The position numbers were made by a program, and so were the translations under genes. Positions 1-9,405 of a stretch of DNA of 64,000 nucleotides are shown here, one piece after another. How positions within the stretch are numbered: the first letter of the stretch is position 1; every line of letters begins with the position of its first letter. Below the pieces are notes generated by a model. The model was not told where the DNA came from and ran no database searches. It worked only from the letters and a program-made list of their open reading frames with translations. This stretch comes from Microbulbifer hainanensis (GTDB lineage: Bacteria > Pseudomonadota > Gammaproteobacteria > Pseudomonadales > Cellvibrionaceae). The DNA lies in assembly GCF_014904735.1 (NCBI RefSeq), contig NZ_JACZCR010000031.1, positions 1 through 64,000 on the forward strand. Reading direction: 5' to 3'.

Positions 1-664
1 TATTCATGAATTTATCAAACAGTGCCTGGTCATCCCCGTTGACTGTGGTGTAGGTCTGCGGCACAAACTGTATTTCGTCCACGTCGAAATCGATTTCGCC
101 AAACGCGTCCAGCAGCGCCTGCTTGGCTTTGAAGTAGTCGGTGTGCGGTGCAAATACCGATAGCTTGCCGTCTTCATTTTCGATATCGGTGACATCGACA
201 TCGGCTTCCATCAGCGCTTCGAGCACCGCTTCTTCGTCATCGTGGTTGAAGACCAGGATGGCCAAGTGGTCGAACATATGGCTGACGCTGCCCTGGGTAC
301 CGATCTTGCAGTTGGTTTTGGTAAATGCCTGGCGCACATCACCAAAGGTGCGATTCGGGTTGTCCGTGAGGCAATCGATAATGGCCATGCTGCCGCCGGG
401 GGCAAAACCCTCATAGCGCGCCCGAGCGAAATCTTCGCCGGCGCCGCCCTTGGCCTTGTCGATGGCCTTTTCGATCACATGGGAGGGGACCTGTTCTTTT
501 TTGGCGCGCTCGATCAGGCTGCGCAGTGCCAGGTTGCCGTTGGGGTCGATGCCTCCAGATTTGGCGCAGACGTAGATTTCGCGGCCGTAGCGGCTGTAAA
601 TCCTGGCCTTCATATTCGAGGTCTTGGCCATTGAATCTTTGCGGTTCTGATAGGCTCTGCCCAT
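1..664 (-). CDS. YebC/PmpR-family (YeeN-like) transcriptional regulator, C-terminus cut by window edge
   Basis: About 221 codons are visible, from an ATG at 664 down to the window edge, so the last residues are missing. The N-terminus ([20 protein letters not shown]) and the later blocks [28 protein letters not shown] and SVSHMFDH match the DUF28/YebC family, and resemble E. coli YeeN more than YebC. Family members bind DNA or act on the ribosome; YebC homologues have been linked to translation of proline-rich stretches, but the YeeN branch is poorly characterised. The gene is monocistronic as far as seen, with 233 bases to the stop codon of pepD. Confidence 0.93.
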   Translation of the reverse strand, partial: MGRAYQNRKDSMAKTSNMKARIYSRYGREIYVCAKSGGIDPNGNLALRSLIERAKKEQVPSHVIEKAIDKAKGGAGEDFARARYEGFAPGGSMAIIDCLTDNPNRTFGDVRQAFTKTNCKIGTQGSVSHMFDHLAILVFNHDDEEAVLEALMEADVDVTDIENEDGKLSVFAPHTDYFKAKQALLDAFGEIDFDVDEIQFVPQTYTTVNGDDQALFDKFMN

Positions 665-847
665 GGGCTGGTGCTCCGAAAAAACTGGAAAGGGCGATTC
701 TACTGGCAGGTGTCAGGGAAATAAAACATTTCGGCCCCGGTTCTTGTGACCGCTGAGGGTTTTACTGTGCGCGGCCGGCGCCCGTCGGTGTCCTCAGTGG
801 GGCCATTGGTTAGGGAGAGAGGGGTGGTCAGTAGTGATGCGGGCAGC

Positions 848-875
848 AGGCCCCGTGCCGGATGTCACGGGGCCT
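848..875 (-). terminator. Hairpin downstream of pepD
   Basis: Perfect 10-base inverted repeat (AGGCCCCGTG at 848-857, CACGGGGCCT at 866-875) with an 8-base loop, 23 bases past the pepD stop on its 3' side. There is no T-run, so it may be a weak terminator or an RNA-stabilising hairpin. Confidence 0.45.
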
Positions 876-897
876 TGGTGAAGGGAGTAGGGTGGGG

Positions 898-2370
898 TCA
901 GGCTTTGGCCGGAATGGCCTCGACCACTTTCAGGAAGTAGTCCCAGAAATTCCCCACGCTCTCGATATGAACCCGCTCTTCCGGTGAGTGCGCGCGGCGG
1001 ATGGTGGGGCCGAAGGAAACCATGTCCCAGTTGGGGTAGGGCTTGGCCAGCAGACCGCATTCCAGGCCAGCATGGATGATTTTGACTTCCGGCTCCTTGC
1101 CTTCCATGTCTTTGTACACGGCCTTCATCAGTGCCAGCAGAGGGGACGCCATGTTTGGTGTCCAGCCGGGGTAGGCGTTATCCAGAGATGCCTGGGCGCC
1201 GGCCAGTTCGAAGGCGGCAGCAACGTTGCGGCCGTGCTGGTCGCGGGCGCTGTCGGAGAGACTGCGCACCAGGCACTGGATGCGCACCTGGTGCTGTCCG
1301 TCCACCTCTTCGGTGACGACGCGGGCCAGGTTGTTGGAGGTATCGGCGATGCCCTCCAGCGCCGTGCTCATGCGCTCGACGCCGCTGGGGCAGGCGCGGA
1401 TCATGCGGATCACTTTCTGCTGAGTGTCGGAGTCCATTACCGAGGCTGGCGCATCAGCGGATTCCAGCGCGATATCGAGCTTGGCTTCGTTATCCAGCTC
1501 GCGGGCGATCAGGTCGCTCTCGCTGGCGACAATTTCTTTCAGTTGCGCTTCCGCGCCGGCGGGTACTGTGATGGTACTGAAGGATTCCCTCGGTATGGCG
1601 TTTCGCAGGGTGCCGCCGTCGAGGCCGGCGATACGGAGCTCGGGAATCGCCTGGTTGGCGGCATCGATGACGCGGTTGGCGATCTTGTTGGCGTTGCCGC
1701 GACCCTTGTCGATATCCAGGCCGGAATGTCCGCCGCGCAGCCCGCGCACCGTCAGTTTGAAGGCCTTGTGGTCCGCCGGCACCGCTTCCGCGGAATAGGG
1801 CAGCTGCGCATTGACGTCGACACCGCCGGCGCAGCCGACATACAGCTCGCCCTCGTCCTCGGTATCCAGGTTCAGCAGCAGATCGGCATCAAAGTAGCCC
1901 GGCTGCAGATTCTTGGCACCGGTCATGCCCGCTTCCTCGTCGATGGTCAGCAGCGCTTCCAGAGCGGGGTGGGGAATGTCTGTGCTCTCCAGCAGCGCGA
2001 GAATCGCGGCCACGCCGATGCCGTTGTCCGCGCCCAGGGTAGTGCCGGTGGCGGTGACCCACTCGCCGTCGATTTGCGGGCGGATCGGGTCGGTGAGGAA
2101 ATCGTGGTCGGTGTCGGCATTCTTCTGCGGCACCATATCCACGTGGCTCTGCAGAGCGAGTATCTTGCGATCTTCCATACCGGCAGTCGCGGGCTTCTTG
2201 ATGATGACGTTGCCGATATCGTCGAGCTGTACGTCGAGACCGCGCTGTTTGGCGAAGTCGACGATATATTCCACGACCTTCTGTTCGTGCTTGGACGGGC
2301 GGGGAATCTCGCACAGCCTGGCGAAGTGTTTCCACAGTGGAACGGGGTTCAATTCGGCAATATTGCTCAT
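898..2370 (-). CDS. pepD: Aminoacyl-histidine dipeptidase (cytosol non-specific dipeptidase, M20)
   Basis: 490 residues, close to E. coli PepD (485). This is a zinc dipeptidase of the M20 family that hydrolyses Xaa-His and many other dipeptides in the cytoplasm. The metal and catalytic residues are present: H76 in LQSHVDMV, D115 in GADNG, the E145-E146 pair in DEEAGMTG, D169 in NLDTED, and a C-terminal H461 in RRAHSPEE. The lid/dimerisation domain lies between about residues 200 and 390. The ATG at 2370 gives the expected N-terminus, which includes PLWKHFARLCEIPRPS. It lies downstream of rnb on the same strand, separated by 190 bases rich in hairpins. Confidence 0.97.
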   Translation of the reverse strand: MSNIAELNPVPLWKHFARLCEIPRPSKHEQKVVEYIVDFAKQRGLDVQLDDIGNVIIKKPATAGMEDRKILALQSHVDMVPQKNADTDHDFLTDPIRPQIDGEWVTATGTTLGADNGIGVAAILALLESTDIPHPALEALLTIDEEAGMTGAKNLQPGYFDADLLLNLDTEDEGELYVGCAGGVDVNAQLPYSAEAVPADHKAFKLTVRGLRGGHSGLDIDKGRGNANKIANRVIDAANQAIPELRIAGLDGGTLRNAIPRESFSTITVPAGAEAQLKEIVASESDLIARELDNEAKLDIALESADAPASVMDSDTQQKVIRMIRACPSGVERMSTALEGIADTSNNLARVVTEEVDGQHQVRIQCLVRSLSDSARDQHGRNVAAAFELAGAQASLDNAYPGWTPNMASPLLALMKAVYKDMEGKEPEVKIIHAGLECGLLAKPYPNWDMVSFGPTIRRAHSPEERVHIESVGNFWDYFLKVVEAIPAKA

Positions 2371-2442
2371 CGGGGGCCTCTAGTTGGTTATTGGCAGAGC
2401 TCGCACTGGCAGTGCGGTTTTGCCGCAGCGACAGTGCCGGCC

Positions 2443-2545
2443 GGAGGCCCAGGGATATCTGGGCTCCGACCTGTGCCGGAATGACGAGACTGTCTTTCCG
2501 GCGTCACCCCGGCGCGGGCCGGGGCATTGGGAGCAGAAGGCTCCC
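2443..2545. repeat. Cluster of three GC-rich hairpins, REP/BIME-like
   Basis: The rnb-pepD spacer holds three consecutive dyads: 2443-2465 (GGAG-G-CCCAG / CTGGGCTCC), 2507-2524 (CCCCGGC-GCGG-GCCGGGG) and 2529-2545 (GGGAGC-AGAAG-GCTCCC). The stretch GTGCCGGAATGACG at 2473-2486 resembles the core of gammaproteobacterial extragenic palindromes. The last hairpin could also help end rnb transcription. Its repeat status cannot be shown from a single copy. Confidence 0.4.
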
Positions 2546-2560
2546 GGTAGATGAAGATTA

Positions 2561-4528
2561 TTACGCTTTGGCGGCGTCAACCAGATCCTGTTCGCCGACC
2601 AGCTCCAGCGCAATGCGGCGCTTGTCCACGTCCACGGAGGCGACCTTGACGGTCACCGGCTGTTCCAGCTGGTAGCTCCGCTCGTTGTGGGTGAGGATCA
2701 GGTGCTTGCCATCGAATTCCGGCAGGTTCTTCTTGTTGCCATTCAGGCGTACAAATCCATCGATCCCGTTGTCGTCCAGGCGCACACCGAGGCCGGCACC
2801 ATTGACGAGGGTAATCTTGCCCGTAAAAGTCTCGCCGACCTTGTTCTGCATGAACTGGGCGTAGAGCCACTGTTCCAGTGCGCGGTTGGCCTGGCGGCCG
2901 CGGATCAGGCTGTCCTGCAGCGCTGCGATCTGCTCGTCGCTGAGCGTATCGGGTTGCTGGCTTTCGCTGGCGGCGCGGAGTACGCGGTGGTTGTGCAGGT
3001 CGTTGTATTTGCGGATTGGCGAGGTGACGGTCGCATAAGCATCGAGGCCGAGCCCCAGGTGGGCGCCGGCGGTGTTGCTCAGCTGGCCAGGGCGCAGCAT
3101 GCGCTTCAGCACTGCGAGCAGGTTGCGCATCGCCGGCTCGTCGTGGGTCTCGAGGTATTTCACCAGCGCCAGGTAGTTGTCCAGCTGCAGCAGGTCCTTG
3201 TCGGCGTGCTCGGCGAGTTTTTCCTTCAGCAGGCTTTTTACTTCGCCCATGCGTTCTTCGCGGAAACCCAGGTGTACCGAGAAACAGCCCTGATGCAATT
3301 CAGCCAGTTGGCGGCCGATGCAGATATTGGTGGCGAGCATGGCTTCCTCCACCATGCGCTGGGCGGCGTTGCGCTCTTGTTTCTCGATACTGGCAATCTT
3401 GCGCTGCTCGTCCAGGGTAATGGCGTAGTCGGGGCGGTCTTCCATGATCAGCGAGTGGCTGGCGCGGTAGGTGGTGCGGGCTTCACTCAGGGCGGCCAGG
3501 TTGCGCAGGCTTTCCTTTTGTTCGTCCGGTACGGCAGTCTCGTCGCCGTCAATAAAGCGGGATACCTGCTCGTAGCTCAGTTTATGCCGGGAACGGATGG
3601 CGCCGAACTCGTAGTTGCTCTCGCCGATTTTTCCGTCGCTGTCGATATCGACGTGCACCACTAATGCCGGGCGCAGCTCGTCGGCCACCAGGGAAAACAG
3701 GTTTTCGCACAGGTCGCGGGGCAGCATCGGCAGGGTCTCGCCGGGCAGGTACTGGCTGTGGGCGCGCTTGAATGCCTCTTTGTCCAGCGGGCTGCCGGGC
3801 TCGATCAGGCTGGAGGGGTCGGCGATGGCGATGTGCAGTCTCCAGCCGCCGTCGCGGGCGCTGACGGCGATGGCGTCGTCCATATCGCGGGTGCTTTCCG
3901 CGTCGATAGTGGCGAAACCGTATTCGGACAGGTCCTTGCGCTCGGCGGTGAGTGCGTCCAGCTTGCCTTTGATTTCTTCCGCCTGCTTGATGGCCGCGTC
4001 GCCGAACTGGTCGGAGAGCCGGTGCTGGGCGACCACAAAGGCGTGTTCGATACCCGGCATGTCCGGCTTGCCGATTACCCCGGTTACCTTGGCCTGGGCC
4101 TTGCCGTCCTTGAACGGGTGGCGATTGACGCTGGCAGCGATAAATTCGCCCGGCTGGGCTTTGCCGCGGGCCTTGGGCGGCAGAAAGATCCAGCGGGTGA
4201 GCCCCGGTTGGCTGGGCTGGATAAAGTGGCCCTGGCCACGCTGTACATATTGTCCCACCAGGTGCTTGAGATCGCTCTCGACCAGCGCATCCAGCTCGGC
4301 GGAGAGCTTCTTGCCCTTGTCTTCTTCACTCAGGCTTACGCGCACGCGGTCGCCGGGGAAGACGCGTTCCATTTCCGGCGGCGGCAGGAAGGCCTCGCGG
4401 CCGTCATCCAGCACGACGAAACCAAACTTGCCGTTGCTGCCGCGCACCCGGCCCTCTGCAAACTCCTTGGTGGAGCGGATATCTGATTTCAGTTGGTTGA
4501 GTTGTTTGAGCGCGTCGGCATTCAGCAT
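2561..4528 (-). CDS. rnb: Exoribonuclease II (RNB family)
   Basis: 655 residues against 644 for E. coli RNase II, and shorter than RNase R. It degrades single-stranded RNA 3' to 5'. An N-terminal cold-shock/OB region (about 20-160) precedes the RNB catalytic core. The four metal-binding aspartates appear as D209, D215, D217 and D218 in IDAESTRDMDDAI, the spacing known for E. coli D201/D207/D209/D210. The C-terminal S1 domain starts near residue 565 (GETFTGKITLVNGAGLG). The start is the ATG at 4528 with a weak AGAGAA upstream. The length and the absence of a basic RNase R tail favour rnb over rnr. Confidence 0.93.
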   Translation of the reverse strand: MLNADALKQLNQLKSDIRSTKEFAEGRVRGSNGKFGFVVLDDGREAFLPPPEMERVFPGDRVRVSLSEEDKGKKLSAELDALVESDLKHLVGQYVQRGQGHFIQPSQPGLTRWIFLPPKARGKAQPGEFIAASVNRHPFKDGKAQAKVTGVIGKPDMPGIEHAFVVAQHRLSDQFGDAAIKQAEEIKGKLDALTAERKDLSEYGFATIDAESTRDMDDAIAVSARDGGWRLHIAIADPSSLIEPGSPLDKEAFKRAHSQYLPGETLPMLPRDLCENLFSLVADELRPALVVHVDIDSDGKIGESNYEFGAIRSRHKLSYEQVSRFIDGDETAVPDEQKESLRNLAALSEARTTYRASHSLIMEDRPDYAITLDEQRKIASIEKQERNAAQRMVEEAMLATNICIGRQLAELHQGCFSVHLGFREERMGEVKSLLKEKLAEHADKDLLQLDNYLALVKYLETHDEPAMRNLLAVLKRMLRPGQLSNTAGAHLGLGLDAYATVTSPIRKYNDLHNHRVLRAASESQQPDTLSDEQIAALQDSLIRGRQANRALEQWLYAQFMQNKVGETFTGKITLVNGAGLGVRLDDNGIDGFVRLNGNKKNLPEFDGKHLILTHNERSYQLEQPVTVKVASVDVDKRRIALELVGEQDLVDAAKA

Positions 4529-4908
4529 CGGGGTTCTCTGTTGAGTTTACTGGCGGGTCAAATTTGGGCGCGGATTCTACCAGACCCGTGTTGCGCGGGG
4601 TAACGAACTTGCCCCCGATGTGATTATCGCCGCCTTCGGGAGTCGGCGGAAAGCCGTGGAGGATCGGAATGGCTGGTCACGGCCTGTCTGTCATCAAATC
4701 AATGACCGTACTGTCCTTGGAGTTCCTGGATGACCCGCTGTCCTAATATTTGGGAAATGATATGATGATTTAGCTGCTAATCGACAGAACCGTGCAAAAA
4801 ATGCAAACCCCATATCCCAATGCTGGATATAATCTTATCTTTCGAATAATTAACAAGGGCTGTGGTTGTTCCCCAGCTGTAGAACCGGTCACCGGAGAGG
4901 AACAGTAA
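4529..4908. promoter_or_regulatory. Divergent intergenic region between rnb and the leucine dehydrogenase gene
   Basis: 380 bases without a gene. The part nearer the dehydrogenase (about 4740-4860) is clearly AT-rich against its surroundings. It holds a perfect TATAAT at 4828-4833 in the plus direction, 75 bases before the ATG at 4909, but I see no good -35 box at 16-18 bases upstream, so an activator-dependent promoter is possible. GGAGAGGAA just before 4909 is the ribosome binding site. No operator was identified. Confidence 0.4.
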
Positions 4909-5988
4909 ATGAGCATATTTTCCCATCCCGCCTACGATAAGCACGAACAAGTGGCTTTTTATCAGGATGCCAAAAGCGGACTGAAGGCGATTATTGCGGT
5001 GCACAACACCAATCTGGGACCCTCACTGGGCGGCTGCCGCATGTGGCCCTACGCGGATGACGGCGAGGCACTGAACGACGTACTGCGCCTGTCTCGCGGC
5101 ATGACATACAAGTCCGCGATGGCCGGCCTGAAGCTGGGCGGAGGCAAGTCCGTGATTATCGGCGATCCGCGCAAAGAGAAGACTCCGGAACTGCTCCGCG
5201 CGATGGGAGACTTCCTCAATACTCTCGGCGGCCGCTATATCACTGCCGAGGACTCCGGTACCAGCGTTGCCGATATGCATATCATCGGCGAGCGCACCAA
5301 ATTCGTTTCCGGCCTGAATGAGAGCTCCGAGCACGGTGGCGACCCGTCCCCGTCCACTGCTTATGGCGTATTTGTCGGCCTGAAAGCCGCTGTCGAACAC
5401 CGCTGGGGCAAAACTGACCTGAATGGCCTGAAAGTGTCCATCCAGGGCGTGGGCAACGTCGGTTTCCGCCTGGCCAAGCTGCTGAAAGAGGCTGGTGCCG
5501 AGCTGTTTGTTACCGACATCTTCCAGGACAACGTCGATCGCGCCGTTACCGAGCTGGGCGCAACCGCCGTTGGCGCTGACGAAATTTTTGACCTGGATGT
5601 AGACCTGTTCGCGCCGTGCGCCATGGGAGCCATCCTGAATGATGACACCATCTCCCGCCTGAAAGTGGGCGCCATCGCCGGTGCTGCCAACAACCAGCTG
5701 GCGGAAGAGCGCCACGCGGCGGTACTGCGCGAGGAAGGCGTGCTGTATGCGCCGGACTACGTGATCAATGCCGGCGGCATCATCGACGTTTACTACCAGC
5801 AGCAAGAGGGCGAATACAGCCCGGCGCAGGTTAAAGAGCACATCGAATCCATCGGCACCACCCTGCAGGAAGTTTTCCAGCGTGCCGACGAGACCGGTGA
5901 GACTACCGCGCATGTAGCGGATCGTGTGGCGGAAGAGCGCTTCGGCCACGAGGATGCGCTAAAAAAAACTGACACCGCCGCTGCCTGA
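4909..5988 (+). CDS. Leucine/valine/phenylalanine dehydrogenase (NAD-dependent)
   Basis: 359 residues, the usual size of Leu dehydrogenases. It oxidatively deaminates branched-chain or aromatic amino acids to the 2-oxo acid and ammonia. The glycine-rich substrate loop KLGGGKS carries K80, with K68 upstream, matching the catalytic lysines of Bacillus leucine dehydrogenase. The Rossmann motif GVGNVG is at 180-185 and the NAGGIIDV block is near 290. Strong AGGAGAGGAA-type RBS before the ATG. It is monocistronic and followed by a clear terminator. Substrate choice among Leu, Val and Phe cannot be fixed from sequence. It may start branched-chain amino-acid catabolism. Confidence 0.93.
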   Translation: MSIFSHPAYDKHEQVAFYQDAKSGLKAIIAVHNTNLGPSLGGCRMWPYADDGEALNDVLRLSRGMTYKSAMAGLKLGGGKSVIIGDPRKEKTPELLRAMGDFLNTLGGRYITAEDSGTSVADMHIIGERTKFVSGLNESSEHGGDPSPSTAYGVFVGLKAAVEHRWGKTDLNGLKVSIQGVGNVGFRLAKLLKEAGAELFVTDIFQDNVDRAVTELGATAVGADEIFDLDVDLFAPCAMGAILNDDTISRLKVGAIAGAANNQLAEERHAAVLREEGVLYAPDYVINAGGIIDVYYQQQEGEYSPAQVKEHIESIGTTLQEVFQRADETGETTAHVADRVAEERFGHEDALKKTDTAAA

Positions 5989-6077
5989 ATCTTGAGTGGG
6001 GAGCCATTACCTCCCCGCGAGTCAGTTCTCTCCTAGTAACGATGGCATCGTCGTTATTCCTCTGTGATGTATAGTTT

Positions 6078-6103
6078 GGGGCACTTCGGTGCCCCTTTTT
6101 TTT
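6078..6103 (+). terminator. Rho-independent terminator after the leucine dehydrogenase gene
   Basis: Stem GGGGCAC / GTGCCCC with a TTCG tetraloop (6078-6095), followed by eight T (6096-6103). Confidence 0.95.
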
Positions 6104-6323
6104 GTCCGCAAATTGCCCCTGTGCCTCCCTTGTCTATTACGGCCTGATCGGTGGTCCGCTGCGCCGCTTCAAATGCCGTCGCAGCGCGCCACGCATTCGA
6201 CGATTCCCGTGCATTCTCCGCGTCAATTTTGCCTACACTTCACCTTTTGGAACTGCGCATGGATATATATTCATGTCGCACATGTCCTATATAAGTACCC
6301 GCACAATCTCTGGAAATAACTAT

Positions 6324-9137
6324 ATGAAGTTGCGCCATGCCATTTTCAGTCTCTTTCTGCTCACGCTGTTTCTCAGCGGATGTGGCGAGGGTGAAGAGAC
6401 GCACCGCGCCCTGTCCGTGGACAGGGAGGCGGCGGCCAGCAGCCGCGCGGCGGCCGCGGACAAGCAGGCCTATGTAGAGCCTCCCAAGCTCGAAATACCA
6501 TTCCACAAGGAAAAGCTGGATAACGGCCTCACGGTGATCGTGCACGAGGATCACAAGGCTCCGGTGGTGGCGCTCAACATCTGGTACAAGGTGGGTTCCA
6601 AGGATGAAGTGGCCGGGAAAACCGGGTTTGCACACCTGTTTGAACACCTGATGTTCAACGGGACGGAGAATTACCCCGGCGAGTATTTCGAACCGTTCCA
6701 GCGGTCTGGTGCCACGAACATGAACGGGACGACCAATAACGACCGCACCAACTATTTCGAGACGGTACCCAAGGGCGCACTCGATATGGCCATGTGGATG
6801 GAGTCCGACCGCATGGGCCATTTCAGCGGTGCCATTACCCAGGATGTCCTGGACGAACAGCGTGGCGTGGTGAAAAACGAAAAGCGCCAGGGAGAGAATG
6901 CCCCCTACGGCCGCGCAATGGAGACCATCGCCGCAGGCACCTTTCCGCCGTACCACCCCTATTCATGGACACCGATCGGTTCCATGGCGGATCTCGACCA
7001 GGCCAGTCTCGCCGATGTCAAGAAGTGGTTTGCCGACTACTACCAGCCGGCCAATGCCATTCTGGTGATAGCCGGCGATATCACCGTCGAGGACGCCATG
7101 GCCATGGCGCGAAAGTACTTTGGTGATATTCCCAGCAGCGCGGTGCAGCCGCGGGTAAAAAACTGGGAACTGCCCGCCCAGGTCAACAAACGCGAAGTCA
7201 TGTTCGACCAGGTGCCGCAGACGCGCATTTACAAGGTCTGGAATGTGCCGGCGATCGGCAGCGAAGAGGAGGATGCGCTTGACTTGATGACTTCGCTGCT
7301 GGCCAATCGCAAAAACTCGCTGCTGTATCGGCGACTGGTGCGCGAAGAAAAGGTCGCTACCAGTGTCAGCGCGTTTTATTACGGCCGCCAGCTGGCTGGC
7401 CAGGTGATGGTGATTGTCGACGTGAAGCCGGGCCAGCCTCTGGAAAAGGTGGAGGCCTTGCTGGACAAGGAACTGCGCCAGTTTGCCAAGCATGGCGTCA
7501 GTGCGGAGGAGTTGCGCCGGGTCAAGCAAAGTGAATTTGCCAGCCTGGTCAAGGGCCTGGAAAAAATCGGCGGTTCCGGCGGCAAGAGCGATATTCTCGC
7601 GCGGTCTGAATTCTACTACGGCGACCCCGGCGCCCTGATCAACGGGCTGGATCACTACGCCAAGGTGTCCGCATTGGATGTGCAGGAGGTCGCCAGTCGC
7701 TGGCTGACCCCCAACAGTTATACGCTGATTATCAAGCCGAAGGGCAAGTACTCGGTCACGGGAGCCGATGTCGATCGCAGCAAACTGCCGGCGGTGGACA
7801 AGAACGTGGAACTGGAACTGCCCAAGCAACAGGCGTTTACCCTCAACAATGGTCTGCGCGTGGTGCTGGCCGAGCGGCACGATACCCCTGTGGTGTTTAT
7901 GAACCTGCAATTCCATAGCGGCGCAGCAGCCGACGGCAAAAAGCCGGGTCTGGCGTCAGTGGCGGCGCGAATGCTGAGCGAAGGCGCTGGGGATTACGAC
8001 AGCCTGCAGTTCAGCTCCCGGGAGGAGGAGCTGGGAGCCAGCATTGGTGCCGGCAGCGGGCTGGATTACAACAATATTACGTTCAGTGCACTGAAGACTG
8101 AACTGCAGCCCTCACTGGAGCTGTTCGCCGATGTCATTACACAGCCGCGTTTTCCGGAGGAAGACCTGGCGCGGGTGAAATCCAACTGGATCGACAATAT
8201 CGCCCAGGAAAAGGCGCAGCCGCAGGGGCTGGCGCTGCGCGCGTTGCCGCCGCTGCTGTTTGGCAAAGACCATCCCTATGGTTCACCGCTCACCGGTTCC
8301 GGCACCGTGGCAAGTATCGAGTCGATCACCCGCGATGATCTGGTCAAATTCCACGACACCTGGGTGCGTCCGGACAATGCGACCCTGACTATTGTCGGGG
8401 ACGTTACCAAAGAAGAAATCCAGTCCCTGCTAAACAAGACGCTGGCCAACTGGAAGGCGCCGAAGGAAAAGCCGGATGTCGTCAAGATTCCGCCAGTAGA
8501 GCGTCCTAAATCGGCGAAAGTGTATCTGCTCGACCGTCCCGGCGCGCAGCAGAGTTTTATTATGGCCGGGTTGGTGATGCCGCCGTGGAAACCGGAAGGC
8601 GCCGAGGCCTACGATGCAATGGAAACCGTTATTGCGGGCAAGTTTACTTCCCGGGTCAATATGAACCTGCGTGAAGATAAACATTGGAGCTATGGTGCCA
8701 GTGCCATTTCCCTGGATACCGAGGGACAGCGGCCTTACATCCTCTTTGCACCAGTGCAGACCGACAAGACCGCGCCGGCAATGCAAGAGATCCTCAAGGA
8801 GTACCGGGATTTCCTCGGCAGCAAGCCGGTGAAGGAAAAAGAGCTGGCCGATTACCGCGACGATGAAGTGCTGAAACAGAGTGCGCGCTTCCAGACCAAG
8901 GGCCAGCTGCTTTCCAGCATTTCCTGGCAGGTGGAAAAAGGGCTGCCGCCAGAGTATATCGCCGAGTATCCGCAGCGGATCGCCGCGCTGACCAAGGATG
9001 AGGTGGAATCTGCCGCCCGGGCATTCCTTGCCCCGGACCAGTTCACCTGGGTTATCGTCGGAGACCTGGACAAGATCCAGAAGGATGTCGAAGCGCTGGA
9101 TATCGGCCCGGTAACGGTGCTGCCGTCAAATAAATAG
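6324..9137 (+). CDS. M16 family zinc metallopeptidase, lipoprotein
   Basis: 937 residues from the ATG at 6324. The frame is open upstream to 6102, but those residues are Arg/Cys-rich and lack a signal, whereas the 6324 start gives a textbook lipoprotein signal ending LFLSGC with Cys20 as lipid anchor. Two M16 halves follow. The first contains the inverted zinc motif H104-L-F-E-H108 and a further glutamate near 186 (GVVKNEKRQ). The second half (about 520-930) lacks the motif, as usual for the inactive partner lobe. It probably degrades peptides in the periplasm, anchored to a membrane. The spacer to the next gene holds a hairpin (9171-9200). Confidence 0.93.
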   Translation: MKLRHAIFSLFLLTLFLSGCGEGEETHRALSVDREAAASSRAAAADKQAYVEPPKLEIPFHKEKLDNGLTVIVHEDHKAPVVALNIWYKVGSKDEVAGKTGFAHLFEHLMFNGTENYPGEYFEPFQRSGATNMNGTTNNDRTNYFETVPKGALDMAMWMESDRMGHFSGAITQDVLDEQRGVVKNEKRQGENAPYGRAMETIAAGTFPPYHPYSWTPIGSMADLDQASLADVKKWFADYYQPANAILVIAGDITVEDAMAMARKYFGDIPSSAVQPRVKNWELPAQVNKREVMFDQVPQTRIYKVWNVPAIGSEEEDALDLMTSLLANRKNSLLYRRLVREEKVATSVSAFYYGRQLAGQVMVIVDVKPGQPLEKVEALLDKELRQFAKHGVSAEELRRVKQSEFASLVKGLEKIGGSGGKSDILARSEFYYGDPGALINGLDHYAKVSALDVQEVASRWLTPNSYTLIIKPKGKYSVTGADVDRSKLPAVDKNVELELPKQQAFTLNNGLRVVLAERHDTPVVFMNLQFHSGAAADGKKPGLASVAARMLSEGAGDYDSLQFSSREEELGASIGAGSGLDYNNITFSALKTELQPSLELFADVITQPRFPEEDLARVKSNWIDNIAQEKAQPQGLALRALPPLLFGKDHPYGSPLTGSGTVASIESITRDDLVKFHDTWVRPDNATLTIVGDVTKEEIQSLLNKTLANWKAPKEKPDVVKIPPVERPKSAKVYLLDRPGAQQSFIMAGLVMPPWKPEGAEAYDAMETVIAGKFTSRVNMNLREDKHWSYGASAISLDTEGQRPYILFAPVQTDKTAPAMQEILKEYRDFLGSKPVKEKELADYRDDEVLKQSARFQTKGQLLSSISWQVEKGLPPEYIAEYPQRIAALTKDEVESAARAFLAPDQFTWVIVGDLDKIQKDVEALDIGPVTVLPSNK

Positions 9138-9170
9138 TGCGGTGTGATCCCGTTTTCCCCGTGGTTTGTG

Positions 9171-9200
9171 CTGCGGGGAGGGCTTCGGCTCGACCCGCAG
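9171..9200 (+). terminator. Hairpin downstream of the M16 peptidase gene
   Basis: CTGCGGG (9171-9177) pairs with CCCGCAG (9194-9200) around a partly self-complementary GAGGGCTTCGGCTCGA loop, 34 bases past the stop. No T-run follows, so terminator function is uncertain. Confidence 0.4.
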
Positions 9201-9405
9201 CGGCGCCGAATTCCGCCACTGCGCTGGCGCTGAAACTGGTATTTTCACGGTATTCAGCTAGTCTTGTTCCCCAAATAAATGATTTTTGACGTCACCTCGC
9301 GGCAACTTGCCCGAAGATCTGCGATTCACTATTCAGGCAGGAAGCCCGGAATGCCGGTACAGGTTTGCACTGTCGGTCCGCCAGCACGATAACAAGGATA
9401 GCGCC

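Noticed and set aside
988..2484. 498-codon frame antisense to pepD
   Set aside because: The pepD sense frame has all catalytic residues; the antisense frame shows no motif.
6102..6323. N-terminal extension of the M16 peptidase frame
   Set aside because: The extra residues are Arg/Cys-rich and precede a perfect lipoprotein signal that starts at 6324.
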